From Clostridiaceae bacterium (GTDB taxonomy: Bacteria > Bacillota > Clostridia > Acetivibrionales > DUMB01), in assembly GCA_012840085.1 (NCBI GenBank), contig DUMB01000014.1, positions 1 through 64,000 on the forward strand: a stretch of DNA of 64,000 nucleotides, read 5' to 3'. Below the pieces are notes generated by a model. That model ran no database searches. It saw nothing but the letters and a program-made list of their open reading frames with translations, and was not told where the DNA came from. Positions 26,941 through 35,638 of the stretch are shown piece by piece. A program made the position numbers and the translations under genes. The first letter of the stretch is position 1. Each line of letters begins with the position of its first letter.

Positions 26941-28077
26941 ATGGGGAGAAGGGAAGATTTTCAAAAGATACTTAATCATGAACAACCTGAAAAGCTTATA
27001 ATTGATTTTGGAGGAAACCCGTTATCAAGCATGGAAGGGCAAAGTATGTACAGACTGCTTGAATTTCTCGGATATGACGTGACCGACAAAATAGAGGTCA
27101 TGCCTTTCGGCAGGGTACGCAGGCTGGATGAAAGGCTGTTAAAGCACTTTGATATTGATACGAGATCGGTTGGTACGATTTTAAGGCCCCAAAAGTCCCT
27201 GTACCAAAGAGTTTCCGACAATGAATATATTGATGAATGGGGAATAAGGCGCAGATACACGGGTATGTATTGGGATGTAATTGAAGAGCCTCTAAAAGGT
27301 GCTACGGTTGATGACCTTGAAAAATATCAGTGGCCCGATCCTGAATCTGTTGATATGAATGAGATTGAAGAGTATGCAAGACAGGCAAAAAAACTCTATG
27401 AAGAAACCGATTATGTAATATGTGCCGAACATCCCGTGTACGGAATATTTGAGCTGGGATGCTGGATGTGCGGCTTTGATGATTTTTTGTTGAAGATGGC
27501 AATCGAACCGGATTTTGTAAAGAGGTTCTTCGAAATAGTGTTGGACTACCAGAAGAAGATAATAGAAATATATTACGGTGCCCTGGGCAAATACATACAC
27601 TATACATCTAGCGGCGATGATTTTGCTACCCAGTCAAGCTTATTTATATCACCGGATATGTTCCGTGAGCTGATCAAACCGTATTTCAAAGAAAGGGTAA
27701 GCTATACGAAAAAGTTTACCAATGCGGCGTACCTGCATCATTCCTGTGGGAGTGTGTTCCCGATTATAGACGATCTTATAGACTGTGGGGCAGATATACT
27801 GAATCCGATACAGCCCAAGGCGAAGGATATGCAGCCTGAAAATCTGAAAAAGACATACGGAAACAGGATTGTGTTCCACGGAGGTATAGACACCCAGGAA
27901 ATATTGCCCTTTGGGACAAAGGAGAGCATAGAAAAAATTGTGAAAGATACCATAGAAATAATGAACAGGGATGGAGGGTATATATTTGCAGCAGCACACA
28001 ACATACAGGAGGATGTGCCTCCTCAAAACCTGGTTTATATGTTAGAAGCAGCAATAAAATTTGGAAAAGGATCTTAA
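26941..28077 (+). CDS. URO-D/MtaA-superfamily protein
   Basis: This 378-residue TIM-barrel protein of the uroporphyrinogen decarboxylase-like superfamily retains a HSCG motif (AYLHHSCGSVFPIIDDLIDCGADILNPIQP), the zinc-ligand position of corrinoid methyltransferases such as MtaA. FHGGIDTQEILPFGTKE is also typical. The ATG at 26941 follows aaggagga. No corrinoid protein or methyltransferase partner is encoded nearby, so methyl transfer is only a possibility. It opens a tightly packed seven-gene operon: the HAD gene begins 19 bases after its stop. A role in sugar or glycan-derived compound breakdown is inferred from neighbours. Confidence 0.78.
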   Translation: MGRREDFQKILNHEQPEKLIIDFGGNPLSSMEGQSMYRLLEFLGYDVTDKIEVMPFGRVRRLDERLLKHFDIDTRSVGTILRPQKSLYQRVSDNEYIDEWGIRRRYTGMYWDVIEEPLKGATVDDLEKYQWPDPESVDMNEIEEYARQAKKLYEETDYVICAEHPVYGIFELGCWMCGFDDFLLKMAIEPDFVKRFFEIVLDYQKKIIEIYYGALGKYIHYTSSGDDFATQSSLFISPDMFRELIKPYFKERVSYTKKFTNAAYLHHSCGSVFPIIDDLIDCGADILNPIQPKAKDMQPENLKKTYGNRIVFHGGIDTQEILPFGTKESIEKIVKDTIEIMNRDGGYIFAAAHNIQEDVPPQNLVYMLEAAIKFGKGS

Positions 28078-28096
28078 AGGAGATGAAGTCAACATT

Positions 28097-28903
28097 ATGG
28101 AAATTATAATTAAACTTCCGGATATGAGGCCAAGGCTAAAAGCAGCGCTTTTTGATTTCGACGGAACCCTTTCGACCTTGAGGTATGGCTGGGAAAACAT
28201 CATGGAGCCTTTGATGCTGGAGATGATATCCGGAAGCCAACCTGCCGATGAAAACCTGATCGGCGAAGTAAGAGAATACATAGACAAATCCACAGGAATT
28301 CAGACGATTTACCAGATGCAGTGGCTTGCAGAAGCGGTAAAAAGGTATGGGAGGAACAAGGGCCTGCCCGATGACCCCTGGTGGTATAAGGCCGAATACA
28401 ACAGAAGGCTGATGGAAATGGTTGAAAAGAGGAAGGCAGAGATTTTAGAAGGGCATAAATCTCCTAAAGAGTATCTGATTAAAGGCAGCAAAGCTTTTCT
28501 TGAGGCGCTGCTTAATAAGGGCATAGAAATTTATGTGGCAAGCGGCACGGACCATCCCGATGTAACAGCTGAGGCTGAAGTTCTCGGACTTAGCGGCTAT
28601 TTTAAGGAAATAGCGGGGGCGCCTTTGGGCAAGGCCGACTGCTCCAAGGAAGCCGTTTTGAGAAAGCTGGTGGATGTAAATAAACTTGAAGGGCCGGAGC
28701 TCATGGTAATCGGCGACGGAAGGGTGGAGATCGCCCTGGGAAGAGAAGTGGGAGCCATAACCCTTGGAGTGGCAAGCGACGAGGAAAAGCGCAGCGGAAT
28801 AAACGAGACAAAGAGAAAGAGGCTTGTCAATGCTGGTTCCCATGCAATTGTAGGGGATTTTGAAGAATTGGATGCTATACTTGAGTGGTTAAAGTTAAGC
28901 TGA
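28097..28903 (+). CDS. HAD-superfamily hydrolase
   Basis: This 268-residue protein carries HAD motif I (ALFDFDGTLS, nucleophile Asp and acid/base Asp), motif II (YVASGTD) and the late acidic motif MVIGDGRVEIALGREVGAITLGVASD. It is probably a sugar-phosphate phosphatase or phosphomutase-like enzyme. The ATG at 28097 is about 14 bases after aaggag, a long spacing; no better start is visible, although the frame is open back to 28061. It sits between the URO-D-like gene and the DHS-like gene and is likely to act on an intermediate of the same pathway. Confidence 0.8.
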   Translation: MEIIIKLPDMRPRLKAALFDFDGTLSTLRYGWENIMEPLMLEMISGSQPADENLIGEVREYIDKSTGIQTIYQMQWLAEAVKRYGRNKGLPDDPWWYKAEYNRRLMEMVEKRKAEILEGHKSPKEYLIKGSKAFLEALLNKGIEIYVASGTDHPDVTAEAEVLGLSGYFKEIAGAPLGKADCSKEAVLRKLVDVNKLEGPELMVIGDGRVEIALGREVGAITLGVASDEEKRSGINETKRKRLVNAGSHAIVGDFEELDAILEWLKLS

Positions 28904-28939
28904 TAAGCACTATTTGAATCACTATTTGCAAAGGAGGCA

Positions 28940-29947
28940 ATGCATGTGAAAGACAATAATATTATTGGTGACCAGCTTGATTTTTCGAATATAAAAACTT
29001 ACCCGGTAAAGGAAAGAAGGAATCTTGTAACCATTGAGAATATGGCAAGGCCGGGGGAGGACAGCATCCCGGACTGGGGCGGAGAAGATTTCGATGAGCT
29101 TGTAGAACGCATAATAGAGGCCAGGACTGCCGGAAGGCCGGTTATATGGTCGATGGGAGCCCACGTTATTAAAAACGGCCTGTCGAGGTATATCATCGAG
29201 CTGATTAAAAGAGGGTTTATAACCCATGTTTCGGGCAACGGGGCGGTCAGCATCCATGACTTCGAGCTGGCATTCAACGGAGGGACATCCGAAGACGTGC
29301 CCACAGCGATAGAAGACGGTTCATTTGGGATGTGGGAGGAAACGGGAAGATGGATGAATGAAGCCCTGAAGACCGGCGCTGAAAAGGGCATGGGATACGG
29401 CGAAAGCCTTGCGGTTTATGTGGAGAACTATCCGGAAAGGTTCCCTTACAAAGATGACTGCGTTTTCTACCAGGCTTACAAAAACGGGGTGCCAGCAACG
29501 TATCATATAGCCATCGGCACCGATATCATCCACCAGCATCCGACGGTGGATTTCGGAGCCATCGGAGCGACCAGCGGAGCGGACTTTCGCAAGTTTTGCT
29601 ATTCGGTATCAAGGCTCGAAGGAGGGGTGTTCCTGAACTTCGGTTCCGGGGTAATAGGGCCTGAAGTGTTTCTAAAAGCCCTTTCAATAGCCAGGAACCT
29701 CGGATACGCTACATACAGGATAACTACAGCCAATTTCGACCTGGTAGATCTTGGCGACTACCGCTCCAAAATTGGATATAACGACCCCCATTATTATTAC
29801 AGGCCCAGGAAGAACATAGTGAACAGGCCTACCAGCAGGGGTGGCAAGGGCTGGCATTTCTGCGGCGACCATAAGGTGACGATACCCAATCTTTACAAAA
29901 AATTGATAAGCAGGCTTCCGGAGGTGAAGAAGGGTGTCATCGGCTGA
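28940..29947 (+). CDS. Deoxyhypusine-synthase-like protein of unknown function
   Basis: This 335-residue protein has segments reminiscent of the DHS-like NAD-binding fold: VIWSMGAHVIKNGLSRYIIEL, ITHVSGNGAVSIHDFELAF followed by NGGTSEDV, and LEGGVFLNFGSGVIGPEVFLK. The KHH-type active-site lysine motif of true deoxyhypusine synthase is not seen, and bacteria generally lack hypusine, so another reaction is likely. The ATG at 28940 follows aaggaggc. It overlaps the PfkB kinase gene by 14 bases, so it is tightly coupled to sugar-kinase and isomerase genes. I recall relatives of this family beside such kinases in other bacteria, but know no assigned function. Confidence 0.5.
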   Translation: MHVKDNNIIGDQLDFSNIKTYPVKERRNLVTIENMARPGEDSIPDWGGEDFDELVERIIEARTAGRPVIWSMGAHVIKNGLSRYIIELIKRGFITHVSGNGAVSIHDFELAFNGGTSEDVPTAIEDGSFGMWEETGRWMNEALKTGAEKGMGYGESLAVYVENYPERFPYKDDCVFYQAYKNGVPATYHIAIGTDIIHQHPTVDFGAIGATSGADFRKFCYSVSRLEGGVFLNFGSGVIGPEVFLKALSIARNLGYATYRITTANFDLVDLGDYRSKIGYNDPHYYYRPRKNIVNRPTSRGGKGWHFCGDHKVTIPNLYKKLISRLPEVKKGVIG

Positions 29948-30998
29948 CTTTACCACATTTAACGGTATAGACGGAAAAAGGCTGGAGGAAATTCTAGAGG
30001 GCATTTCTAAAATAAAAGTGGCCCTGATAGGCGACATCTGCCTGGATGTATACTGGAGAGCGGATATGACTAAAAGCGAGCTTTCAAGGGAGACTCCCCA
30101 TTTCCCCCTGCCTGTCGTTGAAGAACGGATGTCCCCTGGAGGCGGCGGCAACGCGGTGGCCAACATAGCAGCCCTTAAACCGGCCAAGACTCATGTATTG
30201 AGCGTTGCGGGAAACGATTGGAGGGGAAAGGCGCTGATCCAGGAATTCATAAACCGGGGCATTGACACCAGAGGCATAATCATCAGCGATAAAATAGTGA
30301 CAAATGCCTACTGCAAGCCCATGAGGAAAGGAATTTCAGACTTGGAATATGAAGACCCCAGGATCGATTTTGCCAACTATGATGTGCTTCCTCCAGAGGA
30401 GGAAGAAAGGCTGCTGGCAAGTTTGGAAGAGGTTGCCGGAAAAATTGATGTGTTGTGCGTCTCGGATCAGTTGGCCTATGGTTGTATAACACAGCGGATT
30501 AGGGAAAAGATTATAGAATTGGGCAGGCAAGGCCTGACGGTTGTTGCAGACAGCCGGGACAGGATAGCGATGTATACGGATGTCATATTAAAGCCTAATG
30601 AAGTAGAGGGGTGTAGGGCGGTATACGGCGGCAACGCCCCTAAAGGGGCAGCCTTTGAGGAGCTGCTTGCTGCAGCAAGACTTCTGTCACAAAGAAACAA
30701 TTCAAGGGTCTGTATGACTTTGGGTCCGAAAGGGTGCATTTATGTAGATAAAAAGAAGGCTGCATATGTACCCTCTTATGCTGTACAAGCTCCCATAGAC
30801 ACCTGCGGAGCGGGGGATACTTTCCTTGCGGCCTTTTCCTGCGCTTTGGCGGCAGGAGCGGAGGGCTTTGAAGCTGCTTCCTTTGCAAACATGGCTGCTG
30901 ATGTAACCATAAAGAAGGTTGGGATGACAGGTACTGCAGCCCCCGAAGAAATAAGAGCAAGATATTGTGAAATAAGGAATAATAATGGTTTAATATAG
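29934..30998 (+). CDS. PfkB-family carbohydrate kinase, RfaE/HldE kinase-like
   Basis: The 354-residue protein is a ribokinase-fold sugar kinase. VALIGDICLDVYWRADMTKSE resembles the start of heptose-phosphate kinases of the RfaE1 type, GGGGNAVANIAAL is the PfkB signature 1 region, and DTCGAGDTFLAAF holds the catalytic Asp and anion hole. The nucleotidyltransferase domain found in HldE is absent. It starts at GTG 29934, inside the end of the DHS-like gene, after ggaggtgaagaagg. Its neighbours, a phosphoheptose-isomerase-like protein and a HAD hydrolase, suggest a seven-carbon or related sugar phosphate as substrate; this is inference. Confidence 0.8.
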   Translation: MSSADFTTFNGIDGKRLEEILEGISKIKVALIGDICLDVYWRADMTKSELSRETPHFPLPVVEERMSPGGGGNAVANIAALKPAKTHVLSVAGNDWRGKALIQEFINRGIDTRGIIISDKIVTNAYCKPMRKGISDLEYEDPRIDFANYDVLPPEEEERLLASLEEVAGKIDVLCVSDQLAYGCITQRIREKIIELGRQGLTVVADSRDRIAMYTDVILKPNEVEGCRAVYGGNAPKGAAFEELLAAARLLSQRNNSRVCMTLGPKGCIYVDKKKAAYVPSYAVQAPIDTCGAGDTFLAAFSCALAAGAEGFEAASFANMAADVTIKKVGMTGTAAPEEIRARYCEIRNNNGLI

Positions 30999-31013
30999 TT
31001 TACGGGTGATTTG

Positions 31014-31994
31014 ATGAAGAAACTGTTAGGAATTGATATTGGCGGCACCAAATGTGCTGTTATCCTGGGAAACTATGACTGCGAAGCCACGGGCAATGTA
31101 ACAATTATTGACAGGGTGGCTTTTCCCACAGAAGTGGATAAAGGCCTTGACCATACCCTAGGCAGGATGATTGGAAGTATTGATGCCATATTAAAAGCGA
31201 ATAATTGGAAAGCTGAGGAGCTATACGGCATCGGCATAAGCTGTGGAGGCCCTCTTGACAGCAAAAGGGGAATAATCATGTCACCTCCCAATCTTATAGG
31301 TTGGGATGATGTTCATATAGTGGAAATGCTTGAAAACAGGTATGGAATAAAAACAAAGCTCCAGAACGACGCTAACGCCTGTGCCCTGGCAGAATGGAAA
31401 TTCGGTGCAGGAAGGGGATACAGGAACGTGGTGTTCCTTACCTTCGGCACAGGCATGGGTGCAGGCCTTATACTTGACGGGAGGCTTTATACCGGTACAA
31501 ACGACATGGCCGGGGAGGTAGGCCATATAAGGCTGGCTGACAACGGGCCTGTAGGATATGGCAAATCAGGCTCCTTTGAAGGATTCTGCAGTGGAGGAGG
31601 CATTGCGCAGCTGGCCAGGATGAAGGTGCTGGAGAAACTGCAGTCGGGAGAAAAGATTTCCTTTTGCAAGAGCATGGATGAGCTGTATCGCCTTGACGCG
31701 AAGATTGTCGGCGATGCGGCTGAAAAAGGGGATGAGCTGGCAAAGGAGATTTACAGGATATCGGGACGCTATCTCGGCAAAGGACTTTCAATACTGATAG
31801 ATATTTTGAACCCTGAGATTATCATTATAGGCAGCATTTTTACAAGAAGCAGGGAATTGTTGTGGCCTGAGGCTCATGAAGTGATAAAAAGGGAATGCCT
31901 TAGCTATTCGCAAAAGGTATGCAAGGTTGTCACTTCGGGCCTTGGGGAAAAGATCGGAGATTATGCTGCCCTGGCGGTAGCTGCAAACGAATAG
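31014..31994 (+). CDS. ROK-family sugar kinase
   Basis: The 326-residue protein has the ROK phosphate motif LGIDIGGTKCAV, the NDANACALAEWKFGAGRG catalytic region and TFGTGMGAGLILDGRLYTG. The CxCGxxGCxE zinc motif normally found in ROK kinases is missing: after GHIRLADNGPVGYG the sequence reads KSGSFEGFCSGGG. It may therefore belong to an unusual ROK subgroup. The ATG at 31014 is preferred over the adjoining TTG. It lies 15 bases after the PfkB kinase and 13 before the SIS gene, giving one operon two sugar kinases. The substrate is unknown. Confidence 0.82.
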   Translation: MKKLLGIDIGGTKCAVILGNYDCEATGNVTIIDRVAFPTEVDKGLDHTLGRMIGSIDAILKANNWKAEELYGIGISCGGPLDSKRGIIMSPPNLIGWDDVHIVEMLENRYGIKTKLQNDANACALAEWKFGAGRGYRNVVFLTFGTGMGAGLILDGRLYTGTNDMAGEVGHIRLADNGPVGYGKSGSFEGFCSGGGIAQLARMKVLEKLQSGEKISFCKSMDELYRLDAKIVGDAAEKGDELAKEIYRISGRYLGKGLSILIDILNPEIIIIGSIFTRSRELLWPEAHEVIKRECLSYSQKVCKVVTSGLGEKIGDYAALAVAANE

Positions 31995-32007
31995 GAGGAA
32001 TGTGACG

Positions 32008-32661
32008 ATGAAGCGGGCGGTAAGGGAAATTTTCGAGGAATTGTTTTCAAGAATACCCGAGCTGGAGGTTTGCAAAGAGGATATAGAAAATGCCTTCAGC
32101 CTTATAAAACAGTGCTACGAAAACGGAGGAAAGGTGATGACTTGCGGGAACGGAGGAAGTGCAGCAGACTCCGAGCATATCGTTGGGGAGCTGATGAAGG
32201 GATTTGTCCTGAAGCGTAAAATTTGCGACAGGGATAAGGAAATAATAAGGGCGGCTTTTCCGGAAGAAGCGGACTACCTGTGTGAAAACCTCCAGGGCGT
32301 CTTGCCTGCAATTTCGCTGGTGAGCCAGACATCTATTTCAACGGCTTTCATCAATGATGTAGCCGCCGATATGGTATATGCCCAGCAGGTTTATGGGTAT
32401 GCCCGCAAAGGGGATATTTTGATAGGCATCAGCACATCGGGAAATGCCGCCAATGTAGCCAATGCCGTAAAAGTAGCAAAGGCTTTCGGGGTTAGGACTA
32501 TCGGAATGACTGGAAAGGAGGGAGGGCTGCTGAAGGATTTGTGCGACGTCACCATCAAAGTGCCCTCTGATATAACCTTCAAAATCCAGGAGTATCACCT
32601 TCCGGTGTACCATGCGATATGCGCCGCAGTTGAGGCGGAGTTTTTCGGTGAACAGTCATGA
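32008..32661 (+). CDS. SIS-domain sugar isomerase, GmhA (phosphoheptose isomerase)-like
   Basis: The 217-residue protein has the SIS-domain phosphosugar motif CGNGGSAADSEHIVGELMKGF and GISTSGNAANVANAVKVAK, both typical of sedoheptulose-7-phosphate isomerase (GmhA) and its DiaA relatives. It is slightly longer than usual GmhA (about 190-200 residues), with an added segment near residues 70-100. The ATG at 32008 follows aggagg with normal spacing. It overlaps the ROK regulator gene by four bases. With a RfaE-like kinase nearby but no nucleotidyltransferase, it more likely serves sugar-phosphate catabolism than heptose activation; that is inference. Confidence 0.82.
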   Translation: MKRAVREIFEELFSRIPELEVCKEDIENAFSLIKQCYENGGKVMTCGNGGSAADSEHIVGELMKGFVLKRKICDRDKEIIRAAFPEEADYLCENLQGVLPAISLVSQTSISTAFINDVAADMVYAQQVYGYARKGDILIGISTSGNAANVANAVKVAKAFGVRTIGMTGKEGGLLKDLCDVTIKVPSDITFKIQEYHLPVYHAICAAVEAEFFGEQS

Positions 32662-33821
32662 ATAACAGCGCAAGAAATTCGGCTTATACCAAGTCATATA
32701 ACAGAAAGCTCATAACAGGCATTATTCACAGGGAGCCTGTATCGAGGGCTGAATTGGCGAGAAAAACAGGCCTTACCCGGGCTGCGGTGTCAATTATTGT
32801 GGATGAGCTTATTTCTGACGGATTTGTCGTCGAAAAAGGGGTTGCGGAGGCAGAACTGGGGAGAAAGCCGGTGCTGCTGGACATTAACCCCGAAAGCTGC
32901 TATGCTTTGGGTCTGAACATATCCAGGGATAAATGCTCCCTGGGGATTGTGAATTTAAAAGGCGAGCTGAAAGCAAGAAAAGAGATAGATCTCTCGAGTG
33001 CGGCGGATGCAGGTGAAGCTTTGAAAATTATATCCGAAGAAATAAAAAGGATGCACCTTGAAACAGGTACGGCTCCTAAGAAACTGCTGGGGCTTGGCAT
33101 AAGCACGCCCGGGCCGGTCGATGTGTTCAGCGGCACTATAATCAATCCTCCTAATTTCGACATGTGGAAAAATGTAAACATTGTAGGGGAACTTAAAAAA
33201 GAGTTTCCCTGCAATATTCTGCTGGAGAACAATTCTGCGGCCCTGGCTTTAGCGGAGAAATACTATGGGCTGGGTAAAAAATTCAGCAATTTTATACTGA
33301 TGGTAGTTGACACGGGCATAGGCTCCGGGATTGTAATAAATGACAAGCTTTACAGGGGATTCGGGGGGTTTGGAGGGGAGATCGGACATACCTCCATAAA
33401 CGTGAACGGAGACTTGTGCAGCTGCGGCAACGTGGGCTGCCTTGAAGTGTATGCTTCAATGCCCGCCGTTTTAAAGAAGGCAAAAAGAATTGAGCCAGGC
33501 ATATCTTCCTGGAATGAAATAGTAGATAGGGCTGAAGCAGGTGATACGCGCTTTTTGGAGATAGTTGAAGAAGAGGCAAGGTACCTGTCGGCCGGCATAG
33601 TTAATGTCGTCAATATACTTGAAATTGAAGCTGTCGTTCTTACAGGGGATATCTTCTATAAACACGGGATAATCATGGACAGTCTGTCCAGGTATGTCAA
33701 TGAACGGGCTATGACGAGAAAGGTCCACCGTGTGGGGCTATACGCCTCCGAGATAGCAAAAAATGCAGATATCATAGGGGCAGCCACAATCGTTATTGAT
33801 GATTTTATTCGTTTATATTAA
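32658..33821 (+). CDS. ROK-family transcriptional repressor (NagC/XylR type)
   Basis: The 387-residue protein combines an N-terminal winged helix-turn-helix (HREPVSRAELARKTGLTRAAVSIIVDELI) with a ROK sugar-binding domain. The full zinc motif is present (CSCGNVGCLEVYAS), and the DTGIGSGIVINDKLYRG region is family-typical. It overlaps the SIS gene by four bases and ends the operon, so it probably represses this cluster until a pathway sugar binds. No operator could be identified. Confidence 0.88.
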   Translation: MNNSARNSAYTKSYNRKLITGIIHREPVSRAELARKTGLTRAAVSIIVDELISDGFVVEKGVAEAELGRKPVLLDINPESCYALGLNISRDKCSLGIVNLKGELKARKEIDLSSAADAGEALKIISEEIKRMHLETGTAPKKLLGLGISTPGPVDVFSGTIINPPNFDMWKNVNIVGELKKEFPCNILLENNSAALALAEKYYGLGKKFSNFILMVVDTGIGSGIVINDKLYRGFGGFGGEIGHTSINVNGDLCSCGNVGCLEVYASMPAVLKKAKRIEPGISSWNEIVDRAEAGDTRFLEIVEEEARYLSAGIVNVVNILEIEAVVLTGDIFYKHGIIMDSLSRYVNERAMTRKVHRVGLYASEIAKNADIIGAATIVIDDFIRLY

Positions 33822-34041
33822 TTATTTATAGATTATTTATATTATTAATGAAGAAATAATACGTAGCATAAAAACTTATGCTGCAACTATTGCAACCGGT
33901 ACTGCAACGAAGAAGAGATTTGATAAGATTAAATGAATAAATTTGATAAGATTAAATGAATAATAAGAAGATTTATTAGTTGCAAAAGGCTCTAAATAAA
34001 GGATCATAAGGAAAGATAAAGTGTATCAAGTTGAATGCTAA
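33822..34041. other. AT-rich intergenic stretch with a 22-bp tandem repeat
   Basis: No gene is seen. atttgataagattaaatgaata occurs at 33918-33939 and 33941-33962, a perfect direct repeat one base apart. The stretch leads into dispersed repeat copy B. Confidence 0.6.
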
Positions 34042-34219
34042 ATCCATGGCAAGGATGGGGTCACTGTTCGATTCCGATTGAGGGCTCCAAAATAAAATCA
34101 AGGCTTTCAGGACTTCAATGTTGTTATATGAAGTGAAAAGTACAACAATTTTGAAACAATTGAAGTAAAAACAATTGATGTAAAAATGATAAATGGACTA
34201 CTAAAAAAGCAGTCCATTT
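34042..34219 (+). repeat. Dispersed repeat, copy B
   Basis: This stretch matches copy A (309-470) nearly base for base through its first 100 positions, including gtcactgttcgattccgat and aaatcaaggctttcaggac, and has a small duplication of the aacaattga region before the same end hairpin (34191-34199 with 34211-34219). The hairpin loop differs by one base from copy A. Confidence 0.75.
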
Positions 34220-34300
34220 TATTATGGGCTTTAGCCTGTTGAGCATGAGCGAATTTCTCAGGCGAGAAATGAGCCATGCGAAACAAAAAACCACCCGCTA

Positions 34301-34350
34301 TGAAGTGAACCCCTTTCATTAGTATTTTGTCTAACGAAAGGGGTTCACTT
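34301..34350. mobile_element. 50-bp palindromic IS3-like relic
   Basis: Arms 34301-34316 and 34335-34350 are perfect 16-bp reverse complements (gaagtgaacccctttc) around attagtattttgtctaac. The minus-strand reading TGAAGTGAACCCC...GTTAGACA resembles an IS3-family left end joined to a right end with the interior gone. The adjacent downstream gene has lost its start here, so the element probably cut it. Confidence 0.5.
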
Positions 34351-35638
34351 CAGTCTACTTATGGTGTGTTTCAGGTAAAAAACGAAAACACCCGAAAGGC
34401 CTATATCACCGATGTATATGCCATTGCGGGCCTTCTGAATTCGGGAAAATCCTTTGAAGTAATCAAGGAGCTGGCAGAATCAGGTAAGCCCGGAAACGCG
34501 GCATTTGAAGCGGGCTTCGAAGCGATCAACTCGGTGGTCGGCAACACCGGCACAGCGGTCACCGCGATCACACTGGGCGGACAGTATGAGGGTGCGCTGG
34601 CAGATGCGCTGGGAAGTGGATCGCAGCATTTGGGGCTGGCTCTCGCCGCCGTACAGACCTGCTATGACTTTACCTATAACTTCTCCGACAACCAAGGAAA
34701 ACTCGGCACGCTTTCAAACCTTGTGAAGAACATGGCCAACAATGCCGTGGGGTACTTCGGTTCTGCGGCTTTGCAGGTGGGCTTTGCCGGTGTTGCCGTA
34801 TTCGATATTGTGTTGTCTACAGTGCAAAGCGATATGATGGAGCTCAAGCTTGAAAATCTCGGGGGTGTCTACCAGTTATTACAACGACGTGGAATCGCCC
34901 CGTTCTCTGAAGGATTGGCGCAGGATATTTATCAGCATCCTCAGGGAAAATGCAGACGACCCGGAAAAGGAACAGCAACTGATCAATCAGGAAATCGACA
35001 GCTTTTGCGACCGCTTTTGGAGCTTGGATTACGGCAAGGTCAAGGAAATTGCCGCTGTATCCGGATTAAAATATTCCTTTGATGAGCGGCAGTGGACGAA
35101 GGACCGGGAGGTGCTGACCAAGCAATACCGGGAATATCTGATGGCCCGTTTGCAGGCGCCTCTTACTTCCGCGCGAAATTACCTGCTTAATCAAGCGATG
35201 GAGCAGGCGCAGCGTGAGTTTGAAAAACAGCTTATCGCCATGCGAAAAGAGCTCAATAAAACCGTCAAGGTACAAATCATTGAACAACCCGAAAAAGCGG
35301 GTGAATATAAGTACGAGGGTTATACCGTTCGGTTTGCACCCCTATCAAACAGTGCCAACGCAAAAAACTGGACCGGAAAGATGCCTAAGGGCGGCGAGAT
35401 GAACACTTCATTTACCGTTCTCGGATATATGCAGGCAGGATCCCCCAATAGTCTGGAGCTTTACCCGGCAGGTAAAGATAGCCCGGAAGTTACGGTGTCT
35501 TTCAAGGTTTCCTACCCCACCACCACTATCTTCATTTCGGGCAGTGACAAGGAAAAGCCGGAGCAGCAGCCACCGATCGAAAGCAGCAACGAGCCGTCAG
35601 CTGTGCCCGAAACAAAGCCCAAACAGGAGTATGCCTAG
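34351..35638 (+). pseudogene. Truncated, frameshifted gene of unknown family
   Basis: The frame enters from the IS relic without a start codon of its own and reads VYAIAGLLNSGKSFEVIKE, then ANNAVGYFGSAALQVGFAG, a helical, partly hydrophobic region. Near 34850-34865 it shifts: the first frame breaks down after LENLGG and the next frame continues with STSYYNDVESPRSLKDWRR to a TAG at 35636-35638. The second part has charged helices and ends in a Pro/Glu-rich linker (KEKPEQQPPIESS). I know no family. The next open frame continues in the same phase directly after the TAG, so one longer protein may once have existed. Confidence 0.65.

Noticed and set aside
32008-32661. ADP-heptose biosynthesis
   Set aside because: GmhA-like and RfaE-like proteins are present, but no nucleotidyltransferase or epimerase is encoded and a local repressor suggests catabolism; kept only as a pathway question.
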